Positions 25,224-33,903 of a stretch of 64,000 nucleotides of DNA are shown here, piece after piece. This DNA is from Chitinophagaceae bacterium (GTDB lineage: Bacteria > Bacteroidota > Bacteroidia > Cytophagales > Cytophagaceae). The stretch is from assembly GCA_028288365.1 (NCBI GenBank), contig JAQBNU010000109.1, positions 1 through 64,000 of the forward strand. The letters are read 5' to 3'. The notes under the pieces were generated by a model. The model was not told the origin of the DNA. It saw only the letters and a program-made list of their open reading frames with translations, and did not search any database. The position numbers and the translations under genes are program-made. Each line of letters opens with the position of its first letter. Position 1 is the first letter of the stretch.

Positions 25224-27674
25224 CTAACCTTTTAAATAATTACTGATGCTGATGATCTCAGCGAATACTCCTGCTGCTGTTACTTCTGCTCCTGCGCCTG
25301 GACCTTTGATCACCAAGGGTCTTTCTTTGTAACGCTCTGTCGTGAAAGCAATCATATTGTCGCTTCCTGACAAAGAATAAAAAGCATGATTCGAATCTAC
25401 ACTTGCCAATCCTACACTTGCTTTTCCATTGTCAAACTTCGCAATGAAACGCAATACCTTTCCTTTCTTATCGGCATCGTCACGCAACTTGGCAAACACC
25501 TGGTTATTTTTCTCCAACTCTACAAAGAAGGCATCTACTGTTTTTGCTTTGCGACAGGACTCAGGTAAAATATTTTCTACTTGTACATCGTCAAACTCCA
25601 ACTCTGCTCCGGCTTCTCTTGCCAGAATCAAAATCTTGCGTGCCACATCCATTCCGTTCAAATCATCGCGAGGATCGGGTTCGGTGAATCCCTTTTCTTT
25701 CGCCTCTTTCACCACGTCACTGAATTTCTTATCGCCTTTGAATGTATTGAAAATGTAAGACAAGGTACCAGACAATATTCCTTCTATGGTAAGAATACGA
25801 TCTCCGCTGTATTTTAAATCCTTCAACGTGTTGATCACCGGCAAGCCAGCGCCTACGTTGGTTTCATACATGAACTTCACACCCGAACTAAAAGCTGTTT
25901 GGTGAAGTTTGGTATAATTTTTAAACGGACCTGAATTGGCCAGTTTATTAGGAGTCACAATGGAAATTCTGTTTTGCAACAATTCATCATAGAATGCTAC
26001 CACTTCTTTACTCGATGTGTTGTCAACAAAAACAGTGTTCGGCAAGTTCAATGCTTTCATCTTCTCTACAAAAGTAGAAAGATTAGACTTCACACCTTGT
26101 TCTTCTATTTTATTGGCATAAGAAGATAATGCAATACCGTTATCAGCAATCAACATTTTCTTGGTATTGGCCAATCCGATCACATTGATCTTCAAGTGCA
26201 ATTCCTTTTGCAAATACGATTGCTGTTTCTGGATCTGCTTCAGCAACGTCGCGCCAATCAAGCCCAAACCAACGACAAACAAGTTGACTGTTTTTGTATC
26301 AGACAAGAAGAACGATTGGTGAATCGCGTTCAATGCTTTCGACAAATCATTTTTCTCAATGACGACAGACAAGTTCAATTCGGAAGAACCTTGTGCGATC
26401 GCCACCACGTTCACATTGTTTTTGCCCATGGAGTTGAACAATTTCGCAGAGATGCCAGGCGTCTTGCGCATGTTATCGCCAATGATGGCCAACACGGCTA
26501 AATTGTTGCGCAGGATAGCTGGTTCGATTTTTTTCGAAGCCACTTCCACAGCAAATTCTTCATCAATAGCCGTCTTTGCTTTTTGTGCTTCTTTACCATC
26601 CACAACTAAACAAATAGAATGTTCGGAAGAAGCTTGTGTGATCAGGATCACATTTATTTTATAACGGGCCAGTGCCGTAAACAAACGTGCGGAAACACCC
26701 GCCACGCCTACCATACCGCTACCTTGCAAAGTTACGAGTGTAATATTTTCAATGGAAGTGATTCCCTTGATCATGAAATCTGTTTCTTTCGATTTCTCAC
26801 TGATCACGGTTCCTTCAAACGTTGGATTGAACGTATTCTTGATCCAGATCGGAATTTTCTTCGCGAAAGCAGGAGCAAGCGTCGGAGGATAAATAACTTT
26901 CGCTCCGAAATGTGACATTTCCATCGCTTCTACATAAGAAATGGAAGGCAAGGTGAATGCAGATTTTACTTTTCTCGGATCTGCGGTCATCATACCGTCG
27001 ACATCTGTCCATATTTCTATGTCTTCTGCATCCAGCGCCGCACCAAAGATAGAGGCGGTATAGTCAGAGCCACCTCTTCCTAACGTAGTTGTTTCATTTT
27101 TATCCGTAGAACCGATGAATCCGGTGGTTACAATATTTCCTTTAGCTTGTTCAACAAACACCTGAATATTTTTATGCGTCAACTTCACGTTCACTTTTGC
27201 AGAACCGAAATCGCCGTCTGTTTTCACTACTTCACGTGCATCCAAATGTACGGTCTTAATACCTGACTGCTTCATGTATTCCGCAACGATGTATGAAGAC
27301 AAGCGTTCGCCGAAACTCTGCAACAAGTCAAGGGTACGTGGAGATAGTTCTTTCAACAAATAAATACCATGCAACAAATCTTCCAATTCGTTGAAGTGTA
27401 CTTTCACCTGAGCAATCACTTTGCTTTGTGATTTAATATCAATCAGTGCTTTTACTGTATTGCTGTGTTTTTGCTCGATCTCTTTCAACAAGGATTTGTA
27501 TGAATCGTCTGTCAGAGCAGCTTTCGTTCCCAGTTCAATCAACTGATTGGTCACGCCAGACATTGCAGAAAAAACAACCACATACCTTTTCTTGTACGTT
27601 TTCAGGATCTCAACAACCTTGCGGATGTTGTCAACTGATCCCACGGAGGTGCCTCCAAATTTCAAAACCTTCAT
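25224..27674 (-). CDS. thrA: Bifunctional aspartokinase / homoserine dehydrogenase
   Basis: An 816-residue fusion. The aspartokinase domain (about 1-290) begins 'KVLKFGGTSVGSVDNI' and includes 'TLGRGGSDYTA'. Two ACT domains (about 305-460) bind an allosteric effector, probably threonine. A homoserine dehydrogenase domain (about 465-816) has the dinucleotide motif 'VVGLGLIGATLLKQI', the catalytic region 'YETNVGAGLPVINTLKDL' and the closing 'VIKGPGAGAEVTAAGVFAEI'. It catalyses the first and third steps from aspartate. First gene of the thr operon, preceded by a TATTTTTG promoter element. Length and order match ThrA/MetL-type proteins. Confidence 0.97.
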   Translation of the reverse strand: MKVLKFGGTSVGSVDNIRKVVEILKTYKKRYVVVFSAMSGVTNQLIELGTKAALTDDSYKSLLKEIEQKHSNTVKALIDIKSQSKVIAQVKVHFNELEDLLHGIYLLKELSPRTLDLLQSFGERLSSYIVAEYMKQSGIKTVHLDAREVVKTDGDFGSAKVNVKLTHKNIQVFVEQAKGNIVTTGFIGSTDKNETTTLGRGGSDYTASIFGAALDAEDIEIWTDVDGMMTADPRKVKSAFTLPSISYVEAMEMSHFGAKVIYPPTLAPAFAKKIPIWIKNTFNPTFEGTVISEKSKETDFMIKGITSIENITLVTLQGSGMVGVAGVSARLFTALARYKINVILITQASSEHSICLVVDGKEAQKAKTAIDEEFAVEVASKKIEPAILRNNLAVLAIIGDNMRKTPGISAKLFNSMGKNNVNVVAIAQGSSELNLSVVIEKNDLSKALNAIHQSFFLSDTKTVNLFVVGLGLIGATLLKQIQKQQSYLQKELHLKINVIGLANTKKMLIADNGIALSSYANKIEEQGVKSNLSTFVEKMKALNLPNTVFVDNTSSKEVVAFYDELLQNRISIVTPNKLANSGPFKNYTKLHQTAFSSGVKFMYETNVGAGLPVINTLKDLKYSGDRILTIEGILSGTLSYIFNTFKGDKKFSDVVKEAKEKGFTEPDPRDDLNGMDVARKILILAREAGAELEFDDVQVENILPESCRKAKTVDAFFVELEKNNQVFAKLRDDADKKGKVLRFIAKFDNGKASVGLASVDSNHAFYSLSGSDNMIAFTTERYKERPLVIKGPGAGAEVTAAGVFAEIISISNYLKG

Positions 27675-27710
27675 AAACTTGCTTGGGCCTTATGTATAGT
27701 AAATAGCAGG

Positions 27711-27718
27711 CAAAAATA
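27711..27718 (-). promoter_or_regulatory. Putative -7 promoter element of thr operon
   Basis: On the minus strand this reads TATTTTTG, matching the Bacteroidota TAnnTTTG consensus, 37 bases upstream of the thrA ATG. A TTG lies about 23 bases further upstream. No leader peptide with a run of Thr/Ile codons was seen, so there is no sign of classical attenuation. Confidence 0.5.
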
Positions 27719-28084
27719 GAGCTTCTCGGGTGTTTTTCATACAATTTCACGATTTATATTGGCAGCGTGAAGAACGACAACACGGAACTTTTCCTCGCCG
27801 ATCCTTGTCTCATCAGGCAGAGAGCCGACAGAGTTGATCAAAATAAACTGTCTCAATGCTTTGAGTATTTCTCAAAAACAGCTATCTTTCGTCCCTATTT
27901 TAAGTCAATGACTGTGAACAATACATATTCTCATTTGTCAAGAATCATCCCCAGATTCTTACCTAGGCCCTAGGCCGCACTGTCATTGTGCTAGCCTACG
28001 GAGCTAGTATTCCTATCCCAAAAATTACCATCATTCTCATTTAATTATTCTGTTGCTATCTATACCTGTGTTTCAGGTTTCAGA
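27719..28084. other. Non-coding divergent region between thrA and the arginine operon
   Basis: About 365 bases between divergent operons. It holds a short palindrome CCTAGGCCCTAGG near 27962, a GCTAGC...GCTAG pair near 27991-28009, and a CCTGTGTTTCAGG hairpin near 28067-28080 just before the GNAT start. A short GTG-initiated frame (27767-27973) shows no protein-like features. It probably carries the promoter and operator of the arginine operon, but no ArgR-type box was identified with confidence. Confidence 0.5.
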
Positions 28085-28771
28085 ATGGAAGAATTCAAAG
28101 TTCAAGTTGCCAACGAAGGGCACAAGCATTTGGCGGAAGCCATTTGCAAAGAAATGGAAGAAAGCGCGAAAGCCCGTGGAACCGGCATTGCCAAGCGTAA
28201 TCCTGATTACATCCGTCAAAAGATGGAAGAAGGAAAAGCAATCATTGCCACCACGAAAGACGGCGAATTCGCAGGCTTTTGCTACCTGGAAACCTGGGGA
28301 CACGGGAAGTATGTGTCCAATTCAGGACTCATCGTTGCGCCTCAATTCCGTAAAAGCGGATTGGCTACGAAGATAAAAATCAAAGCCTTTAACTATACGC
28401 GGAAAACATATCCTGACGCCAAACTATTCGGATTGACAACCAGCGCAGCCGTGATGAAGATCAATTCTGAACTGGGTTATCGTCCTGTTCACTTCACAGA
28501 GTTAACAGATGATGATCAATTCTGGAAAGGCTGTTCAAGTTGCGTGAATTATAGCATATTGCAGAGCAAAGACCGCAAGCTTTGTTTGTGTACCGGCATG
28601 TTATATGATCCGGTAGAAAAGAAAGAAAAGAAATGGGACTTCATCAAAAAGTCAAAAGTATGGGAACGCCTGCAACGCATCAAAGACGTGGTCTTGCTGA
28701 AACCCTTGCTTAAAAAAATAGTAGATGCAAGTCTGTACATTAAAGGATTATTCAAATTAAAATACCAATAG
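28085..28771 (+). CDS. GNAT N-acetyltransferase, candidate N-acylglutamate synthase
   Basis: A 228-residue protein with a GNAT fold in its first ~150 residues. The acyl-CoA loop lies in 'NSGLIVAPQFRKSGLATKIKIKAF'. A Cys-containing segment (WKGCSSCVNYSIL...KLCLCTGMLYDP) and a basic C-terminal helix follow. It starts the arginine cluster, ending 2 bases before argG. No argA or argJ gene is present elsewhere in the cluster, so a role in making N-acetyl- or N-succinylglutamate is the natural inference. In other Bacteroidota a similar GNAT gene precedes argG. Direct proof cannot come from sequence. Confidence 0.85.
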   Translation: MEEFKVQVANEGHKHLAEAICKEMEESAKARGTGIAKRNPDYIRQKMEEGKAIIATTKDGEFAGFCYLETWGHGKYVSNSGLIVAPQFRKSGLATKIKIKAFNYTRKTYPDAKLFGLTTSAAVMKINSELGYRPVHFTELTDDDQFWKGCSSCVNYSILQSKDRKLCLCTGMLYDPVEKKEKKWDFIKKSKVWERLQRIKDVVLLKPLLKKIVDASLYIKGLFKLKYQ

Positions 28772-28773
28772 TA

Positions 28774-29964
28774 ATGAGTAACAAAGTTGTTTTAGCCTTC
28801 AGTGGTGGATTGGACACTACATACTGCGTAAAGTATTTGTCAGATGAAAAAGGCATGGAAGTGCATACTGCCATTGTCAATACTGGCGGCTTCTCTGAAG
28901 CAGAACTAAAAAACATCGAAAAGAAAGCCTATGAATTGGGCGTGAAGTCCCACACGACGTTAGATATCATCGATAAATACTACGACGAGTGTGTAAAGTA
29001 TTTGGTATACGGCAACGTATTAAAAAATAACACTTACCCTCTTTCTGTAAGTGCAGAACGTGTGTTTCAGGCATTGGCCATTGCAGAACACTGCAAGAAA
29101 ATCGGTGCTACCGCTGTAGCACACGGAAGTACCGGTGCAGGAAACGATCAGGTGCGTTTCGACATGGTGTTTAATATTTTGATTCCTAACGTAGAAATCA
29201 TCACGCCGATTCGTGATTTGAAATTATCACGCGAAGCAGAAATTGAATATTTAAAAGCCAAAGGCGTAGTGCGCGACTGGACAAAAGCGCAATACTCCAT
29301 CAACGTAGGCATCTGGGGAACCAGTGTAGGCGGCAAGGAGACATTGACATCCGATCAATACTTACCTGAATCTGCTTTCCCTACTCAGGTTTCTAAAACC
29401 GGTGAAGAAGAAGTGGAACTGACATTTGAAAAAGGCGAATTGGTTGGCATCAACGGAAAAAAATTAAAGCCGGTAGTCGCTATACAAGAACTCAATAAGA
29501 TCGTTGCTCCTTATGGCATTGGTCGTGACATACACGTGGGCGATACCATCATCGGTATCAAAGGTCGCGTAGGCTTCGAAGCTGCAGCTCCTTTGGTGAT
29601 CATCAAAGCGCATCATACCTTAGAAAAACATACGTTGACGAAATGGCAAATGTATTGGAAAGAACAATTGTCAGGGTGGTACGGCAACTTCGTACACGAA
29701 GGACAGTTCTTAGATCCAGTGATGAGGAACATTGAAACCTTCCTTTCCGAAACACAAGTGAATGTAAGCGGCAAAGTAAAAGTATACCTTGCTCCTTATC
29801 GTTTCCATGTAGTCGGTATTGAATCGAAACACGATTTGATGTCTTCCAAATTCGGAAGTTACGGAGAGATGAACAACGCATGGTCAGGCGACGATGTGAA
29901 AGGCTTCTCCAAAATATTTGGCAATCAAACGATGATCTACCATAAAGTGAACAGTGAGCAGTAG
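28774..29964 (+). CDS. argG: Argininosuccinate synthase
   Basis: A 396-residue ATP-dependent enzyme joining citrulline and aspartate. The PP-loop motif 'VVLAFSGGLDTTYCV' (about residues 5-19) and 'AHGSTGAGNDQVRFD' identify ArgG. The last codons (HKVNSEQ) run into a GTGAACAGTGAGCAGT-type repeat, so the final residues may be repeat-derived. Starts 2 bases after the GNAT stop codon. 118 bases of repeat separate it from argC. Confidence 0.97.
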   Translation: MSNKVVLAFSGGLDTTYCVKYLSDEKGMEVHTAIVNTGGFSEAELKNIEKKAYELGVKSHTTLDIIDKYYDECVKYLVYGNVLKNNTYPLSVSAERVFQALAIAEHCKKIGATAVAHGSTGAGNDQVRFDMVFNILIPNVEIITPIRDLKLSREAEIEYLKAKGVVRDWTKAQYSINVGIWGTSVGGKETLTSDQYLPESAFPTQVSKTGEEEVELTFEKGELVGINGKKLKPVVAIQELNKIVAPYGIGRDIHVGDTIIGIKGRVGFEAAAPLVIIKAHHTLEKHTLTKWQMYWKEQLSGWYGNFVHEGQFLDPVMRNIETFLSETQVNVSGKVKVYLAPYRFHVVGIESKHDLMSSKFGSYGEMNNAWSGDDVKGFSKIFGNQTMIYHKVNSEQ

Positions 29965-30075
29965 TCTGTGAACTGTTTATAGCTAGTATTAAATCGCTTG
30001 TCCCGTCAGGGACAACATAACTGTAGCTCATAAATTAACACACGACGATTCAAGTCCCTTTAGGGACGAAATAAT
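29947..30075. repeat. Composite intergenic repeat between argG and argC
   Basis: GTGAACAGTGAGCAGTAGTC (covering the argG stop) is followed by two palindromes, GTCCCGTCAGGGAC near 30000 and GTCCCTTTAGGGAC near 30053, with ACATAACTGTAGCTC between. The layout repeats that at 17402-17580. Such a repeat inside an operon could act as an mRNA processing or partial termination site. Confidence 0.8.
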
Positions 30076-30082
30076 TTTAGTT

Positions 30083-31054
30083 ATGAAAAAGATAAAAGTA
30101 GGAGTCATAGGCGGCGCAGGATATACAGGAGGTGAATTGCTTCGCTTGCTGGTGAATCATCCTGACGTTGAAGTGTATTTTGTACACAGCAACAGCAATG
30201 CCGGCAATCCTTTACATAAAGTACATTCTGATTTATTAGGCAGCACCGATCTTTTATTTACGGATCAATTAAAAGAAGATGCCGATGTCATCTTCCTTTG
30301 CCTGGGTCACGGTGACGCTGCGAAATTTCTACAAGCCAATCCTCAATTGCTAAAAACGAAAATCATTGACTTGAGTCACGATTTTCGTTTGAACAAAGAA
30401 GGAAACGACTTTGTATACGGCTTACCCGAATTACAAAAAGATAAAATTGCCAAAGCTCAACACATCGCCAATCCAGGTTGCTTTGCAACATGTATACAAT
30501 TGGCATTGCTTCCATTAGCGAAAGCAAACTTACTGAACGATGAGGTTCACATCTCTGCGATCACGGGTTCTACCGGCGCGGGACAAAGCTTGAGTACTAC
30601 GTCTCACTTCAGTTGGAGAAACAGCAACATGTCGGTATACAAAGCGTTCACTCACCAACATTTGAAAGAGATTGGTCAGAGTTTAAAAAGCCTACAACCT
30701 TCACACGGAAAAAAAATTAACTTCATTCCTTACCGCGGTGATTTCACGCGTGGCATCATCGCTTCCGTATACATCAAATGTGACTTAAGCCAGGAAGAAG
30801 CAGACAAGCTGTACAGGAACTATTACAAAGATGCTGCCTTCACACATGTTGCATCTGAGAACATTGACCTGAAACAAGTCGTGAATACCAACAATGCTTT
30901 TGTTTACGTAGAAAAACACGAAGACACGTTATTGATCATCAGCATCATTGACAACTTGTTGAAAGGCGCTTCAGGACAAGCCGTACAGAACATGAACATC
31001 ATGTTCTGTCTGGACGAAAAAGCAGGATTGAAATTAAAAGCCAACGCATTCTAA
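30083..31054 (+). CDS. argC: N-acetyl-gamma-glutamyl-phosphate reductase (or N-succinyl equivalent)
   Basis: A 323-residue NADPH-dependent reductase, third step of the acylated arginine pathway. Rossmann motif 'KVGVIGGAGYTGGELLRLL' at the N-terminus; catalytic Cys in 'HIANPGCFATCIQLALLPL'; 'TGSTGAGQSLSTTSHFSWR' near the substrate site. Type 1 ArgC length. The acyl group (acetyl or succinyl) cannot be read from this gene alone; see the argF' entry. 118 bases downstream of argG. Confidence 0.96.
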   Translation: MKKIKVGVIGGAGYTGGELLRLLVNHPDVEVYFVHSNSNAGNPLHKVHSDLLGSTDLLFTDQLKEDADVIFLCLGHGDAAKFLQANPQLLKTKIIDLSHDFRLNKEGNDFVYGLPELQKDKIAKAQHIANPGCFATCIQLALLPLAKANLLNDEVHISAITGSTGAGQSLSTTSHFSWRNSNMSVYKAFTHQHLKEIGQSLKSLQPSHGKKINFIPYRGDFTRGIIASVYIKCDLSQEEADKLYRNYYKDAAFTHVASENIDLKQVVNTNNAFVYVEKHEDTLLIISIIDNLLKGASGQAVQNMNIMFCLDEKAGLKLKANAF

Positions 31055-31056
31055 AA

Positions 31057-31108
31057 TAGTGAACAGTAATCAGTTTAAAACTGATCGCTTCTGATCACTA
31101 ACAACTAT
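31057..31108. repeat. Short repeat between argC and argD (AGTGAACAGT...TGATCACTAACAAC)
   Basis: Contains AGTGAACAGTAATCAGTTT and CTGATCACTAACAACTATT in opposite senses, the same family as at 12446, 17611 and 35819. It fills the 61-base gap and could form a weak hairpin. Confidence 0.65.
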
Positions 31109-31115
31109 TATAACT

Positions 31116-32258
31116 ATGAAAAATTTTGACGTATATCCTCTCTTCAATATAGAGCCTGTTAAAGCTCAAGGTTCTTACTTGTGGGACAAAAGCGGTGTGC
31201 AGTACCTAGACCTTTACGGTGGTCATGCCGTTATTTCCATTGGACATTCACATCCTCATTATGTACAGAAGATCTCTGACCAATTGAATAAAATTGGTTT
31301 CTATTCCAACTCTGTCTTGATTTCTTTGCAAGAAGAACTCGCAGACAAACTCGGCAAGCTGTGTGGTCACGACGATTACCAATTGTTCTTGTGTAACTCC
31401 GGAGCAGAAGCCAACGAAAACGCATTGAAGCTTGCTTCCTTTCACAACGGGAAAAAGAAAGTGATCTCATTCAAAAAAGGTTTTCACGGAAGAACATCTT
31501 TAGCCGTAGCCGTAACTGACAATCCCTCTATCGTAGCTCCTGTAAATGCTACAGAGAATGCACTCATCCTTCCATGGAACGATGAACAAGCATTGGATAA
31601 TGCCTTCAAGACAGAAGAAATTTCTTCTGTCATCATTGAAGGCATTCAAGGTGTAGGTGGTGTGCATCTCGCTTCTGAATCTTTCCTTAAAAAAATACGC
31701 ACACTGTGTGACGAGAACAACGCCGTATACATTGCCGATTCTGTGCAGTGCGGTTACGGTCGCAGTGGTAAATTTTACTCGCATGATTTTGCAGGCGTAA
31801 GCGCTGACATCTATACCATGGCGAAAGGCATGGGCAATGGGTTTCCTGTCGGTGGTATTGCTATCGCTCCACACATCAAACCCAAACATGGTTTGCTCGG
31901 AACAACGTTTGGCGGTAATCATCTGGCCTGTGCTGCAGCTATCGCCGTGTTGGATGTCATCGCTCAGGATAAGTTGATAGCGAATGCTGCAACGATGGGA
32001 AATTACCTCATGGCATCATGCAAAGGCATCGAAGGAGTGAAAGAAGTCCGCGGTCGTGGATTGATGGTAGGTTTGGAATTAGAAATTCCTTGCGCCGGAA
32101 TTCGTAATGCTTTATTGGAAGAACATAAAATGTTTACCGGATCTTCTTCCGATAAAAATACCATTCGCATCCTTCCTGCATTAAATATTGGAAAATCAGA
32201 AATTGATCAGTTTTTAGGCGCCTTCAAATCCGTGCTGTCAAAGGCACTCATCAGCTAG
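31116..32258 (+). CDS. argD: Acetylornithine / succinylornithine aminotransferase
   Basis: Class III PLP aminotransferase of 380 residues. The Schiff-base lysine lies in 'IYTMAKGMGNGFPVGGIAIA'; 'LCNSGAEANENALKLA' and 'VISFKKGFHGRTSLA' are the usual ArgD cofactor motifs, and 'GTTFGGNHLACAAAIAVLD' follows. It transaminates N-acylglutamate semialdehyde to N-acylornithine. The stop codon is directly followed by the ATG of the PPIase gene, with no gap. Confidence 0.96.
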   Translation: MKNFDVYPLFNIEPVKAQGSYLWDKSGVQYLDLYGGHAVISIGHSHPHYVQKISDQLNKIGFYSNSVLISLQEELADKLGKLCGHDDYQLFLCNSGAEANENALKLASFHNGKKKVISFKKGFHGRTSLAVAVTDNPSIVAPVNATENALILPWNDEQALDNAFKTEEISSVIIEGIQGVGGVHLASESFLKKIRTLCDENNAVYIADSVQCGYGRSGKFYSHDFAGVSADIYTMAKGMGNGFPVGGIAIAPHIKPKHGLLGTTFGGNHLACAAAIAVLDVIAQDKLIANAATMGNYLMASCKGIEGVKEVRGRGLMVGLELEIPCAGIRNALLEEHKMFTGSSSDKNTIRILPALNIGKSEIDQFLGAFKSVLSKALIS

Positions 32259-32942
32259 ATGAAAAAGTACGTTTTATTTTTTCTCCTGTCTTTAATAGGC
32301 AACCTCTCCTACTCACAAGAAAGTGATACGACAGGTCATTGGGTGAAATTGAAACGTGACTTTAAAAATACCAAAGATGATGCTGGCTTTTGTAAGCTAC
32401 ACAGCAGTCATCCTTATGTTGTAGATCAAATCTCTTCCGCCTACTACCTGGATGCGCACCTTTACGATTCATTGAAGAACATTCATGTTGGAGATGTTAC
32501 CGGTCCTTTCACTTCCAACACCTGGTTGAATGAAAGCACGGATGCGGAAAAAAACATGTTCGTCCTCAAGTTGGTAAAAGTCGATAGTTGTTTCGAAGTC
32601 AAGGCCAGTCACATCTTATTTGAAGGAACCAATTACACGCAAAGAGAACACAACCGTCACGTCGCGGATTCCTTACTACAAAAAATACAAGGTGGCGTCA
32701 CTTTCGAAAGTGTAGCAAAAAAATACGGTCACGACGGTACAGAATTCGCTGGCGGTGATTTAGGATGGTTCAAACAAGGCAGCATGGTCAAAGCATTCGA
32801 TGCTGCTTGCTTCAATGCAAAGAAAGGAGATTTATTCATCGTCGAAACTCCTTTCGGCTTGCACATTGTTAAAATCACAGCAGATAAAAGAATTCGTGTC
32901 TGCCAATATTATATTGTTCCTGTAGTGAAAACAAAAATTTAA
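32259..32942 (+). CDS. Secreted parvulin-type peptidyl-prolyl isomerase
   Basis: 227 residues with a signal peptide (MKKYVLFFLLSLIGNLSYSQ). The N-terminal ~80 residues are of unknown fold. A PpiC/rotamase domain occupies about 115-215: 'VKASHILFEG', 'SVAKKYGHDGTEFAGGDLGWFKQGSMVKAFDAACF', 'VETPFGLHIVKIT'. Such domains speed folding of exported proteins in the periplasm. It is embedded in the arginine operon, directly after argD and 6 bases before argF', although no link to arginine synthesis is known. Its placement is odd but the reading frame is intact. Confidence 0.9.
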   Translation: MKKYVLFFLLSLIGNLSYSQESDTTGHWVKLKRDFKNTKDDAGFCKLHSSHPYVVDQISSAYYLDAHLYDSLKNIHVGDVTGPFTSNTWLNESTDAEKNMFVLKLVKVDSCFEVKASHILFEGTNYTQREHNRHVADSLLQKIQGGVTFESVAKKYGHDGTEFAGGDLGWFKQGSMVKAFDAACFNAKKGDLFIVETPFGLHIVKITADKRIRVCQYYIVPVVKTKI

Positions 32943-32948
32943 ATACCA

Positions 32949-33902
32949 ATGAAAAATTTCATCTCTATTAAAGATGTCTCTGATATTTCTGCTCTGGTAA
33001 AAGAATCACTGGAGTTGAAAAAAAATCCTTTTGCGTTCAGTGAGTTAGGGAAAAACAAAACACTCGGTTTGATTTTTTTGAATCCAAGTTTGCGTACGCG
33101 CCTCAGCACGCAGAAAGCCGCATTAAACCTTGGCATGAACGTGATGGTAATGAACATGGACAAAGAAGGCTGGGCATTGGAAACACAAGATGGTGTGATC
33201 ATGAATCACAATACCGTCGAGCACATACGTGAAGCAGCAGCCGTGATGGGAGAATATTGCGACATCATCGGTGTACGTTCTTTTCCAAGATTAGTAGATC
33301 AACACGAAGATTATTCTGAAGACTTCTTTAATAAATTCATCAAATACTCCGGCGTACCGATTGTAAGTTTGGAAAGTGCGACATTGCATCCTCTTCAATC
33401 ATTAGCAGATTTGGTGACGATTGAAGAAACCAAAACAAAAACTAGACCTAAAGTAGTTTTGACCTGGGCACCACACATCAAAGCCTTGCCACAAGCTGTT
33501 GCCAATTCTTTTGCAGAGTGGATGGTAAACTCAGATGTAGAGTTTGTAATTACCCATCCGGAAGGATATAATTTGGCAAAAGAATTTACAGGGAATGCCA
33601 CGATAGAATACAATCAAGACAAAGCACTAGCCGGTGCCGATTATATTTACATTAAGAACTGGTCTTCTTATGATGATTATGGAAAAGTATTATCCATGGA
33701 CAGTCACTGGATGCTCACGAATGAAAAATTAAAACTGACCAACAATGCGCAGGTGATGCACTGTTTACCAGTACGTCGCGGCATTGAATTATCAGATGAA
33801 ATATTAGACGGTCCCAATTCTCTGGTAATACAGGAAGCATCCAACCGAGTATGGGCAGCACAAGCCGTATTGAAACAAATGCTGGAAACCAATTTTAAGT
33901 AA
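32949..33902 (+). CDS. argF': N-acylornithine carbamoyltransferase (acetyl- or succinyl-)
   Basis: A 317-residue transcarbamoylase of the AOTCase/SOTCase branch, not the ordinary ornithine enzyme. Carbamoyl-phosphate motif 'PSLRTRLSTQKAALNLGMNV' (residues 46-65); 'HPLQSLADL'; C-terminal 'HCLPVRRGIELSD'. The overall sequence is closer to Bacteroides fragilis SOTCase than to Xanthomonas AOTCase as I recall them. The residue that sets acyl specificity (Pro90 in SOTCase, Glu92 in AOTCase) is Val90 here ('NTVEHI'). So the pathway uses an acylated ornithine, but which acyl group is open. Confidence 0.95.
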   Translation: MKNFISIKDVSDISALVKESLELKKNPFAFSELGKNKTLGLIFLNPSLRTRLSTQKAALNLGMNVMVMNMDKEGWALETQDGVIMNHNTVEHIREAAAVMGEYCDIIGVRSFPRLVDQHEDYSEDFFNKFIKYSGVPIVSLESATLHPLQSLADLVTIEETKTKTRPKVVLTWAPHIKALPQAVANSFAEWMVNSDVEFVITHPEGYNLAKEFTGNATIEYNQDKALAGADYIYIKNWSSYDDYGKVLSMDSHWMLTNEKLKLTNNAQVMHCLPVRRGIELSDEILDGPNSLVIQEASNRVWAAQAVLKQMLETNFK

Positions 33903-33903
33903 C

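Noticed and set aside
27767-27973. 68-codon GTG-initiated frame upstream of the arginine operon
   Set aside because: No protein-like pattern, no coupling to neighbours; treated as non-coding promoter region.
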